5,416 nt of DNA, taken from positions 1 through 5,416 of the forward strand of contig JAHQWX010000161.1 in NCBI GenBank assembly GCA_029856375.1, written 5' to 3'. Below the pieces are notes generated by a model. It saw only the letters and a program-made list of their open reading frames with translations. It was not told where the DNA came from and did no database searches. The stretch is from Promethearchaeia archaeon. GTDB taxonomy: Archaea; Asgardarchaeota; Lokiarchaeia; Sigyniarchaeales; SOKP01. Shown here in pieces: positions 1-5,416 of the stretch. The translations under genes were made by a program, and so were the position numbers. How positions within the stretch are numbered: the stretch's first letter is position 1; each line of letters opens with the position of its first letter.

Positions 1-281
1 ATAGATAAAAAATAATTCTCAGCGTAACTATTAACGCATCACACAAGATTTAATGTCAGCCTTGTCTAGTCTCATCATAGAATTATTGAGAATTTTTAGA
101 ATCTACTTAAATAAAAAGATTAGTAAGAAAAAAATCTTATACTTTTTTTGAGACAAATCATAATAATCAATAATATCTTCCCTTTAAAATATAAACAAGA
201 ACTTATAAGTCAAGAAGTAATTATAAGATTGATAAGTGCGAATAAAATAGATAAAAGTCTTTGTTGATAGTGAAATAAAAT
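1..281. other. Gene-free AT-rich spacer upstream of the coiled-coil gene
   Basis: I see no coding region or tRNA here; all frames are broken by stops. The segment is very AT-rich. It holds several TATA-like stretches on the plus strand: TTTAAAATATAAA at 183-195, TTATAAG at 203-209 and again at 221-227, and CGAATAAAATAG at about 239-250. Any of these could serve the gene starting at 282; the sequence alone does not choose between them. An imperfect inverted repeat pairs AATTCTCA (14-21) with TGAGAATT (87-94), but its 65-base loop makes chance likely. A run of seven T lies near 142-149 and could end a plus-strand transcript coming from the left. Confidence 0.6.
201..227 (+). promoter_or_regulatory. 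Candidate TATA/operator: perfect 10-bp palindrome plus repeated TTATAAG
   Basis: ACTTATAAGT at 201-210 is a perfect palindrome, and its core TTATAAG recurs at 221-227, 18 bases further on. Either copy could act as an archaeal TATA element. A start about 25 bases downstream would give a 5' leader of roughly 30-50 bases before the ATG at 282. The palindrome could also be a dimeric repressor site overlapping the promoter. AT-rich palindromes are common by chance in DNA of this composition, so confidence is low. Confidence 0.25.
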
Positions 282-1874
282 ATGGAAAAAATCGTTCCGT
301 TTATGATTGGGGATGAAAAATATGTCCCATCTCAATCAAGGAGAACTTTTCTTGAAGAAATAGCCTTAGGTATTTGTGTATTATTTGAAGAGAATGGTAA
401 TTCTATGAAGAAATGGGGCTTAATTGACGCGATATCTATATGTTTTTGGCCTGTAAGATTAATTCCTTTAAATGATAATCACGCGTGCGTTTGTAGTTAT
501 TTATTTAATAGTGCTCCAAAAATTCCTGTTGGACCGTTTAAAAAAACCCTACCTAATCCTGAAGCTGTAATAAAAGCTTCAGATTCATCAACTTTTATCG
601 AATCGTTAAGCGATTACGACTCAAAGTATCTTTCGAACAAAAGTAATTTTTCAAGAAAAATATCAATTCAGGAAGCACTGTTTGGAGTCGATGAGATATC
701 ATACCTCAAACCATTCCTCTATAATCAATATAGTATAAAGTCATTTGAAGAAAAATATTTCAATTTATCTGCGGATCCAATATCTAAAAGCGTGAACCAG
801 ATAAATATTCGAAAAGAGGTTTACGATTTTGTAAATTTAGCAGATGTAAAAATTATTGAACAATATAATGAAAAAATTAACAATTTGTGTGATAAGTGGA
901 TAGATAAGGCTTCAAAGGAATTAGATGCGTTTAAAGTTAAAACGGTTGATCATAGTAAAGAAGAGCGACAATTAGAAAGGCTAAATAAAGAATTAAGGGA
1001 AGAAAAAGAGCGAGATCTGCATGATACTGATGAAGAATTATTAGCTTCTGGTAAATTTAAAATTAATAATATGTCCTCAGTAATTTTAAAAGAAATCGAA
1101 TCGTTAAAAAACGAAATATCCAAAATATCCAATTTTGTTAGAGATAAAAATCTAAATCGAATTACAGAAACAATTCAAGATTCCTATCGCGAAAGTCAGA
1201 ATGTTCAGAATTCGATTAAGTCCTTTGATGGCGAAATAGCGACTTTAAAGAAAAATCTTGCTCGAGAAAGAGATAATATTCGAAAAAACCAAGCAGATAA
1301 AATAAGCGCTTTGGAGTCTGAGATTAATGAGGTAAAGGCAAAAATAGATTCGGATGAAAAAAATTATCACAAAGAGCTCTTCGATATTCAAAATAATGTA
1401 AAGAAAATTCAGGAATTGAAGCAAAAAATTAACGCCACCATTTCAAGTATAAAAGAAACTGAGTTAGATAATGTACAACAATTTTTACAACAATATTCTG
1501 TAGAAATTAAAACAAATAATGTTATTTTGGGTATTCCTATACTTGTTTTTAATTTCAAGAGTCAAAAAACTGATAAATTTAAGCGTTATATGCCGGTTTT
1601 GCCAATTCTAATTAGCGAAGGAAAGCGAAGGGGCCCTACAGTACAAATCAAATCGAAGACTAAGTCAAACTTTACAGTTCGCTTTAACAATTTATTCAAT
1701 AAGGATAAGGCTATTAAAGATTTGGTTTCTAGTGAGAGTCAAAATAACAATCTAATAGAAATTAAGAATTTTACGGCTCAGCTATTAGAATCTGTAGATG
1801 AACTTAGAATTAAAGAAATGGTTTCTAAGAAAATAGCTGCGAATGTTAAGGATTTAATAGAATCTCTAATTTAA
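282..1874 (+). CDS. Unrecognised 530-residue protein with central coiled coil and two globular ends
   Basis: I do not recognise this family. The ATG at 282 has a weak Shine-Dalgarno-like GTGA at 270-273, eight bases upstream. Three parts can be seen. Residues 1-200 are globular and include a hydrophobic strand-like stretch with a WP pair (I51 to P62, W56-P57) and several aromatic strands. Residues about 222-395 are a charged K/E-rich heptad region typical of a long coiled coil, with a likely break near 250-265. Residues about 404-530 are globular: first strand-rich (VILGIPILVFNF at 414-425, then RYMPVLPILIS at 435-445), then helical. There is no signal peptide or clear membrane span, so it is probably cytoplasmic and possibly a dimer. 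The two ends share a look of strand-proline-strand, which suggests paired domains brought together by the coiled coil (inference). It could be a scaffold or tether. No enzyme motif, P-loop or metal site is visible. Base use matches its neighbours. Confidence 0.9.
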   Translation: MEKIVPFMIGDEKYVPSQSRRTFLEEIALGICVLFEENGNSMKKWGLIDAISICFWPVRLIPLNDNHACVCSYLFNSAPKIPVGPFKKTLPNPEAVIKASDSSTFIESLSDYDSKYLSNKSNFSRKISIQEALFGVDEISYLKPFLYNQYSIKSFEEKYFNLSADPISKSVNQINIRKEVYDFVNLADVKIIEQYNEKINNLCDKWIDKASKELDAFKVKTVDHSKEERQLERLNKELREEKERDLHDTDEELLASGKFKINNMSSVILKEIESLKNEISKISNFVRDKNLNRITETIQDSYRESQNVQNSIKSFDGEIATLKKNLARERDNIRKNQADKISALESEINEVKAKIDSDEKNYHKELFDIQNNVKKIQELKQKINATISSIKETELDNVQQFLQQYSVEIKTNNVILGIPILVFNFKSQKTDKFKRYMPVLPILISEGKRRGPTVQIKSKTKSNFTVRFNNLFNKDKAIKDLVSSESQNNNLIEIKNFTAQLLESVDELRIKEMVSKKIAANVKDLIESLI

Positions 1875-1880
1875 TTATAT

Positions 1881-1895
1881 CGAAAAATTATTTAA
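1881..1895 (+). promoter_or_regulatory. Candidate BRE/TATA promoter for the small winged-helix gene
   Basis: CGAAAAATTATTTAA resembles an archaeal BRE (purine-rich CGAAAA) directly followed by an AT-rich TATA-like box. A transcription start about 25 bases downstream, near 1915, would leave a leader of about 34 bases before the ATG at 1949. It lies only seven bases after the stop of the previous gene, so the small gene could be transcribed separately. This is motif reading only. Confidence 0.25.
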
Positions 1896-1905
1896 CAATG
1901 CTTTA

Positions 1906-1912
1906 TTTTTTT
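1906..1912 (+). terminator. Seven-T run, possible archaeal U-tract terminator
   Basis: TTTTTTT follows the coiled-coil gene by about 30 bases. Archaeal RNA polymerase often stops at such U-tracts without a hairpin. It could end or reduce transcription before the small downstream gene. T-runs are frequent in DNA of this composition, so this is weak evidence. Confidence 0.3.
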
Positions 1913-1948
1913 AGTTAATATTTGTGAAATAGAGGACTCATAAACATC

Positions 1949-2128
1949 ATGGGTTTATATAAAAAAGCTAGCGCAAATTTACCAGATAACTTCTCTATAT
2001 TTCAACTCATGTCCGTCTTAGAGATGGATGGATCAGATATAAGAGAGTGTAGAAACGTCCTTAAACAATGGTTTCACTTAGGATACATCAAAAGAATCTC
2101 AAAAAATATGTATCAGAAACTAAAATAG
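1949..2128 (+). CDS. Small 59-residue winged-helix-like protein
   Basis: An ATG at 1949 opens 59 codons ending in TAG at 2126-2128. An in-frame TGA at 1925-1927 and the lack of other in-frame start codons make this the only sensible start. GAGG at 1932-1935 is a possible ribosome site, at a long 13-base spacing. The protein reads as a minimal winged helix: helix at about F15-E25, a turn at D27-G28, a recognition-like helix at D30-L44, then G45-Y46-I47 leading into a basic wing (K48, R49, K52) and a final strand (MYQKL). The pattern of a helix ending in W-x-x-x-G-Y-I, a basic stretch and then an aromatic strand is common in archaeal winged-helix DNA-binding proteins. It could instead be an isolated protein-binding winged helix. 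It lies 74 bases after the coiled-coil gene on the same strand. It may be a local regulator, but no target can be named. Confidence 0.6.
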   Translation: MGLYKKASANLPDNFSIFQLMSVLEMDGSDIRECRNVLKQWFHLGYIKRISKNMYQKLK

Positions 2129-2154
2129 AACTGGAAAGTTGCTATCTCATTTTT

Positions 2155-2197
2155 ACTCATTAGATTTTGTAGTATGCGCATAAAAATTTTAATGAGT
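2155..2197. terminator. Inverted repeat across the 3' end of the GTPase gene, possible bidirectional terminator
   Basis: ACTCATTA (2155-2162) pairs perfectly with TAATGAGT (2190-2197), with a 27-base loop. The right arm overlaps the GTPase stop codon at 2189-2191. T-runs flank or lie within the repeat on both strands (TTTT at 2151-2154; AATTTTTA on the minus strand at 2181-2189). It sits between two convergent genes, where a shared terminator is expected. The loop is long, so the fold is uncertain. Confidence 0.35.
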
Positions 2198-2767
2198 TTT
2201 TAGATTAATTTGAGGGAAGATAAAATTTAATAATTTTCTAAATGAATCGTAAATTCCTACTCCATTTGTTGCAATTGTTTGAACAATATCAATTTTTTCG
2301 TAGAGATGGTAATTGATATGATTCAAAAAATCATCTTTATTTATTTTATTCTCTAGATCCCATTTATTTAAGCAAATAATCACAGGCATTTCATAAATTT
2401 TATGAGAAAAAAAACCATATAATTCATTCCAAGACCTTAGGTTTTGGCTAAAATAAGAAATTTGTGAATCCACCACGAAAATTATGCCATCTACGCCTAT
2501 TATTGTTGATGGTCTCGTGCTTGCGTAAAAATCTTGCCCAGTCGCAGAATATATTAGAAATTTTATATTCCATTCAGTTCCTTGAAAAAAGAGTATCCCG
2601 AAATCAAAAAATAATGTTCTGCCCGTTGTACTCTCGATTGATTTTAGCGTGTCTTTCCTTCCGAAATGATTAAACAGTCTTTTTAACGAAGTAGTTTTTC
2701 CTGACATCGCGGGCCCATAATAAACAATTTTAATTTGAATAGTTTTATCGCCATAGTCAAATAACAT
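2189..2767 (-). CDS. MglA-type small Ras-like GTPase
   Basis: This is a small GTP-binding switch protein of the MglA branch, cytoplasmic, with no lipid or membrane anchor visible. Counting from the ATG at 2765-2767 (192 residues), the parts are: P-loop GPAMSGKT at 18-25; switch-I region ending in GRTLFFDF at 49-56, the MglA hallmark, with R50 matching the intrinsic arginine finger of MglA; switch-II YSATGQ at 73-78, where the usual DxxG Asp is Ser74 and Q78 is kept, also as in MglA-like proteins; strand VDSQ at 99-102; NKWD at 134-137 for guanine specificity; and a weak G5 near T167-N168-G169. An upstream GTG at 2780-2782 would add five residues and overlap the previous gene by ten bases. I prefer the ATG because the N-terminus then lines up with MglA (M-x-F-x-Y, then KIVYYGP) and GGGG lies nine bases upstream. 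It is the last gene of an operon with a roadblock protein and a possible DENN-like protein, which are its likely partners. Confidence 0.93.
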   Translation of the reverse strand: MLFDYGDKTIQIKIVYYGPAMSGKTTSLKRLFNHFGRKDTLKSIESTTGRTLFFDFGILFFQGTEWNIKFLIYSATGQDFYASTRPSTIIGVDGIIFVVDSQISYFSQNLRSWNELYGFFSHKIYEMPVIICLNKWDLENKINKDDFLNHINYHLYEKIDIVQTIATNGVGIYDSFRKLLNFIFPQINLKTH

Positions 2768-2772
2768 GTCAT

Positions 2773-3672
2773 TCAACCCCACAAGCTTTCTAGATGATCT
2801 CCAATGTTAGCTACTTTTCCATTCTTTAATAAAAGACTAAAATCCTCCCCCCACTCATGGTAAATAAAAGATAACAACCTTTCTAACGAAGCATCTTGAT
2901 AGTCTATTGTGCTTAAAAGTATTTTGGCGCTAATACTTGAATCTAATCCGAGAGAAGATAGTAAATTTAGACGATTTAATATAAAAAAAGCACGTTTAGA
3001 GGCTGAAAAGAAATTTTGAATTTCCATTTTAAAAATATTTTTCTGTATTTCCTCTTTTTCAATCGAAAAATCTAAAAGACTGGTTAAGGTTTGCTCGTCA
3101 ATTTTATCTTTTAATTTTTTCTGCAAAAGAACCCTTTTCATTCTAACAATGGAGTTTTCAGTATCTTGACTAATCTTTTTTAAGATTTGCCTTTCCATCT
3201 TTAAATTAAAAACTTCTAAATTATCTCCTTCTAACTCGTTTGAAATCATTCCTTCTGAGATTTTAATAATTAAGAAAAAAGTGCATATTTCACTCATTAA
3301 TTCTTTTAAAAATTTAATCCTTTGGGAGTCATCTTTAGGGAGTTTAACACCCATCACCCAAGATTTAAGGTTTTTTATCGTTTTTAAAGCTTTTAAAGTA
3401 ACATTTGAGGGGCATCTAATTATTATTCTCTGCGCATTATAATCGATTTCTTCGTTTGCACACAGATTTTGATGTTCAGATTCGGAAATAAAATCAGTAT
3501 AATATATTAATTCTTTCCTAAAATGCATTAAATCGCATAGCTCGGCGATAAAATCGTCTACTTCGCTTAATTCATTGCCAACTACGATTATTGGAATTCG
3601 ATTTAGAAGACAATATAATATTAAGGAGAAATTTTTTTCCCCTATCTTATTTATTGAATACATTATCTGCAA
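2773..3672 (-). CDS. Unrecognised alpha/beta plus all-helical protein, candidate DENN-like GTPase regulator
   Basis: No family is certain. The N-terminal half (about 10-140) alternates helices and hydrophobic strands like a Rossmann-type fold: helix 13-24, strand IPIIVVGN (26-33), helix 34-50, strand ELIYY (54-58), strand QRIIIRC (81-87), helix 90-101, strand SWVMGVK (104-110), helix 114-129, strand TFFLIIKI (131-138). No GxxxxGK[ST] follows the first strand, so it is not a normal P-loop NTPase. Residues about 145-299 look wholly helical and lysine-rich. The order of an asparagine-containing helix, a strand, a helix with a buried aromatic, and a strand leading to a final 'hydrophobic-x-hydrophobic-G-V' strand, followed by an all-helical tail, recalls the cDENN-dDENN modules of DENN proteins, which act on Rab and Rag GTPases. 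This is inference. The TTG start (3670-3672) is favoured over the ATG at 3661-3663 because GAGGA lies seven bases before it. The gene lies between a roadblock gene and a GTPase gene in one operon, which fits a role in GTPase control. Confidence 0.85.
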   Translation of the reverse strand: MQIMYSINKIGEKNFSLILYCLLNRIPIIVVGNELSEVDDFIAELCDLMHFRKELIYYTDFISESEHQNLCANEEIDYNAQRIIIRCPSNVTLKALKTIKNLKSWVMGVKLPKDDSQRIKFLKELMSEICTFFLIIKISEGMISNELEGDNLEVFNLKMERQILKKISQDTENSIVRMKRVLLQKKLKDKIDEQTLTSLLDFSIEKEEIQKNIFKMEIQNFFSASKRAFFILNRLNLLSSLGLDSSISAKILLSTIDYQDASLERLLSFIYHEWGEDFSLLLKNGKVANIGDHLESLWG

Positions 3673-3679
3673 AGCCCAT

Positions 3680-3684
3680 TCCTC
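3680..3684 (-). promoter_or_regulatory. Ribosome binding site GAGGA that decides a TTG start
   Basis: On the minus strand GAGGA stands seven bases before the TTG at 3670-3672 and sixteen before the in-frame ATG at 3661-3663. Seven is a usual spacing, so translation of the middle operon gene probably begins at TTG. A nearer ATG at 3677-3679 is out of frame and gives only a ten-codon reading. Confidence 0.55.
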
Positions 3685-3691
3685 TATGGAT

Positions 3692-4696
3692 TTATTTTAT
3701 AATTAATTCCCCCAACAGTTTTTTAATATCGAAGGTTTTTTTGTAATCTTCAATCACTGATGCCTTTTCGATAACTTTATCTAACTGACTCGCAAATTGA
3801 GGAATGATTAATCTTAACAGACCCAATTTATATTTACCTTTATCAATGTAAGAACTAAAAATTGCTCGCTTTATTCCATAGATAAATTGAAAGGTATTTT
3901 CGCAGTCTAATAATATCGTGTTCACTTGCATTTTTTTTAAAAGCCATGCGCATCTATTAGAGGTTTGGAATAAAGAATAACTCATTGCCGCAATAGACTC
4001 AAGAGAGTTATACCAAAATTGCTCTTTTTTGATAATTTTTGAAACAACAAATCCCCCTTCTAATGTTAAAAAAGAGTGTTTTAAATCAGGAATTGCTAAA
4101 GAAAATTTATTTAAAATTTGATTTAATTGAAGAGAATCCTTTTCCGTAAATCCTAAAGAATAAGTAGATAGATGTTGTTCTTTTGAAGTGTCTTCTTTAA
4201 CGCTAAAACTTTCCATCATCTGCTTTACTTGCTCACTATCGAATTCAATCAATGGAGGTTTAAAGGATTCCCCAGAAGTGATTAATGTTCTTTTGATTTT
4301 AGTCAAGCTTTCGCTTGTTTGCAAAAAAATACCACCAAGATTAACATTTGGCAATGTCGTTATAGCAATGAAAAACTCATTATCATCTTCAAATATTCTT
4401 TGCTCCTCTAATAACCTATTAAGTGGCGAATTATAAGAGTTTTTTAAAGGAGCAATCAAGATTTTTGCTTTTTTACCTTCAATAAGGATGTATTTCAGAT
4501 CATCGGGGTGTAAATGAATTCCAATATTATAAATTGCGCTTGTTGCGGAAGAAACACTAAAAATCTCGTCTTTAGAGAACCACACTCCGCTTGATTGAAT
4601 TGGATTTCCATCCCTTTGAGTTAATACAACATTTTCCACGCCTTTTAGATTTTTAATTTGATCTAAATGATTTCCTATTTTTTCTTTTAGTGTCAT
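3692..4696 (-). CDS. Tandem roadblock/LC7-like domain protein
   Basis: Roadblock (MglB/LC7) domains bind small GTPases and dimerise. This 334-residue protein appears to hold two. The first covers about 4-140: helix 4-16, strands ENVVLTQRDG (21-30) and NPIQSSG (31-37), helix with SATSAIYNIGIHL (50-62), strands LKYILIEG (67-74) and KAKILIAPL (76-84), an inserted charged loop of about 20 residues (85-107), strand FFIAITTL (108-115), and a closing helix (118-138). A linker of about 45 residues follows. The second covers about 186-312: helix 186-199, strands KHSFLTLEGGFVVSK (206-220), helix SLESIAAMSYSLFQTSN (231-247), strands CAWLLKK (249-255) and VNTILLDC (258-265), strand KLGLLRLII (290-298), and a final helix. 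Two domains in one chain could fold on each other and replace an MglB-style dimer (inference). The ATG start has AAGG seven bases upstream. It is the first gene of the operon, divergent from the 16S gene. Confidence 0.85.
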   Translation of the reverse strand: MTLKEKIGNHLDQIKNLKGVENVVLTQRDGNPIQSSGVWFSKDEIFSVSSATSAIYNIGIHLHPDDLKYILIEGKKAKILIAPLKNSYNSPLNRLLEEQRIFEDDNEFFIAITTLPNVNLGGIFLQTSESLTKIKRTLITSGESFKPPLIEFDSEQVKQMMESFSVKEDTSKEQHLSTYSLGFTEKDSLQLNQILNKFSLAIPDLKHSFLTLEGGFVVSKIIKKEQFWYNSLESIAAMSYSLFQTSNRCAWLLKKMQVNTILLDCENTFQFIYGIKRAIFSSYIDKGKYKLGLLRLIIPQFASQLDKVIEKASVIEDYKKTFDIKKLLGELIIK

Positions 4697-4750
4697 TAAA
4701 AAACCTTAGAATTAGCTTTTTAATCATATTTTTATTTAATTTTAAAAACA

Positions 4751-4761
4751 AATTTTTAAAG
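4751..4761 (-). promoter_or_regulatory. Candidate TATA box of the roadblock-GTPase operon
   Basis: On the minus strand GGCGGA precedes CTTTAAAAATT (4751-4761), which could be a TATA-like element with a purine-rich BRE. A start about 25 bases downstream, near 4728, would leave a leader of about 30 bases before the ATG at 4696. Other AT-rich stretches nearer the gene are equally AT-rich but lack the purine block. Confidence 0.2.
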
Positions 4762-4951
4762 TCCGCCTTTTTATGGGGGATATTTCATATTTCTAAAAAG
4801 AGTTAAACAAAAAACGCAAAAATTTTAAAACGTGTTGGATTTATTTTTATATTGTAAAAATTGAAAAATCGTACATTTTCGGCGTGAGCTCGGATAACGG
4901 TTAATACCAAGATATGATGAGTTCTTTTCAAAATACGATACACAAAATGTG

Positions 4952-4973
4952 GTTTTAATTTATACATTAAAAC
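4952..4973 (+). repeat. Perfect 8-bp hairpin in the 16S leader, with a TATA-like loop
   Basis: GTTTTAAT (4952-4959) is the exact reverse complement of ATTAAAAC (4966-4973), with a six-base loop TTATAC. Two flanking G-U pairs could extend it (4951/4974 and 4950/4975). It lies about 70 bases before the 16S start. As RNA it would be a leader hairpin; as DNA it could be a TATA element within a dyad (TTTATACA at 4959-4966). No T-run follows on the plus strand, so it is not a typical terminator there. Confidence 0.45.
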
Positions 4974-5039
4974 TGAAAAAAGAATAAATAAAATAATCTG
5001 CCAATATCCTTTATACAAGGCGAAAAGTTCATGTTTCGG

Positions 5040-5416
<377 letters not shown>

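Noticed and set aside
14..94. Inverted repeat AATTCTCA / TGAGAATT at the left end, as a possible mobile-element end
   Set aside because: The loop is 65 bases, there is no transposase and no target duplication, and 8-base arms are expected by chance here.
950..1132. Minus-strand 60-codon open frame inside the coiled-coil gene
   Set aside because: It is antisense to a K/E-rich coiled coil; the serine- and leucine-rich reading is the expected shadow.
2464..2673. Plus-strand 69-codon open frame across the GTPase gene
   Set aside because: The opposite strand carries clear GTPase motifs over the same bases.
2773..3672. Reading the VVGNELSE stretch as a degenerate P-loop of an ATPase
   Set aside because: There is no Lys-Ser/Thr after the strand and no Walker B with acidic residues; the DENN-like or other non-catalytic Rossmann reading fits better.
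4188..4436. Plus-strand 82-codon open frame across the roadblock gene
   Set aside because: It is antisense to the roadblock domains, has low-complexity leucine and serine content and no ribosome site.
4914..4976. ATGATGA (C box-like, 4914-4920) and CTGA (D box-like, 4973-4976) about 52 bases apart, as in a C/D-box guide RNA
   Set aside because: No D'/C' pair is visible between them, the ends do not form a terminal stem, and the guide interval is occupied by a hairpin. Both motifs are short enough to arise by chance.
4803..5018. A 71-codon minus-strand open frame in the 16S leader with a hydrophobic start that could be a membrane span
   Set aside because: It starts with TTG, has no ribosome site, covers the rRNA promoter and leader, and its composition is what AT-rich DNA gives by chance.

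Overview
The window looks like a piece of an AT-rich archaeal genome, most likely an Asgard (Promethearchaeota/Lokiarchaeota-like) archaeon. Two lines of evidence support this. The right end carries the 5' part of an archaeal 16S rRNA gene, beginning with the archaeal ATTCCGGTTGATCCTGCCGG end. Beside it is a three-gene set that reads as a small-GTPase module: a protein with two roadblock/LC7-like domains, an alpha/beta plus all-helical protein that may be DENN-like, and an MglA-type small GTPase. Expansion of small GTPases and roadblock proteins is typical of Asgard archaea. The A-U-rich 16S helices suggest a non-thermophile. The phylum call is an inference; 'archaeon' is secure.

Layout, left to right. 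Positions 1-281 hold no gene, only candidate TATA/operator sequence. Positions 282-1874 (+) encode a 530-residue protein with a long central coiled coil between two globular ends, which I do not recognise. Positions 1949-2128 (+) encode a 59-residue protein that reads as a minimal winged helix. A short convergent zone near 2129-2197 holds an inverted repeat over the stop codon of the opposing gene. From 4696 down to 2189 (-) runs a tight operon: tandem roadblock protein, then DENN-like candidate (19-base gap, good Shine-Dalgarno, TTG start), then GTPase (5-base gap from the preferred ATG). Positions 4697-5040 are a 344-base divergent spacer holding the promoter region of the operon and the 16S leader. 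The 16S gene starts at about 5041 and runs off the window.

How the genes may work together. The GTPase keeps the MglA N-terminus, P-loop, switch-I Arg next to TLFFDF, and NKxD, and it lacks the usual DxxG Asp, as MglA proteins do. Roadblock proteins bind and activate MglA in bacteria (MglB) and scaffold Rag GTPases in eukaryotes. DENN proteins are exchange factors or GAPs for Rab and Rag GTPases. One operon coding for GTPase, roadblock partner and a possible DENN-like regulator would therefore be a self-contained GTPase switch with its own regulators. The roadblock and GTPase calls rest on visible motifs. The DENN-like call rests on the order of strands and helices and needs a structure prediction to test it.
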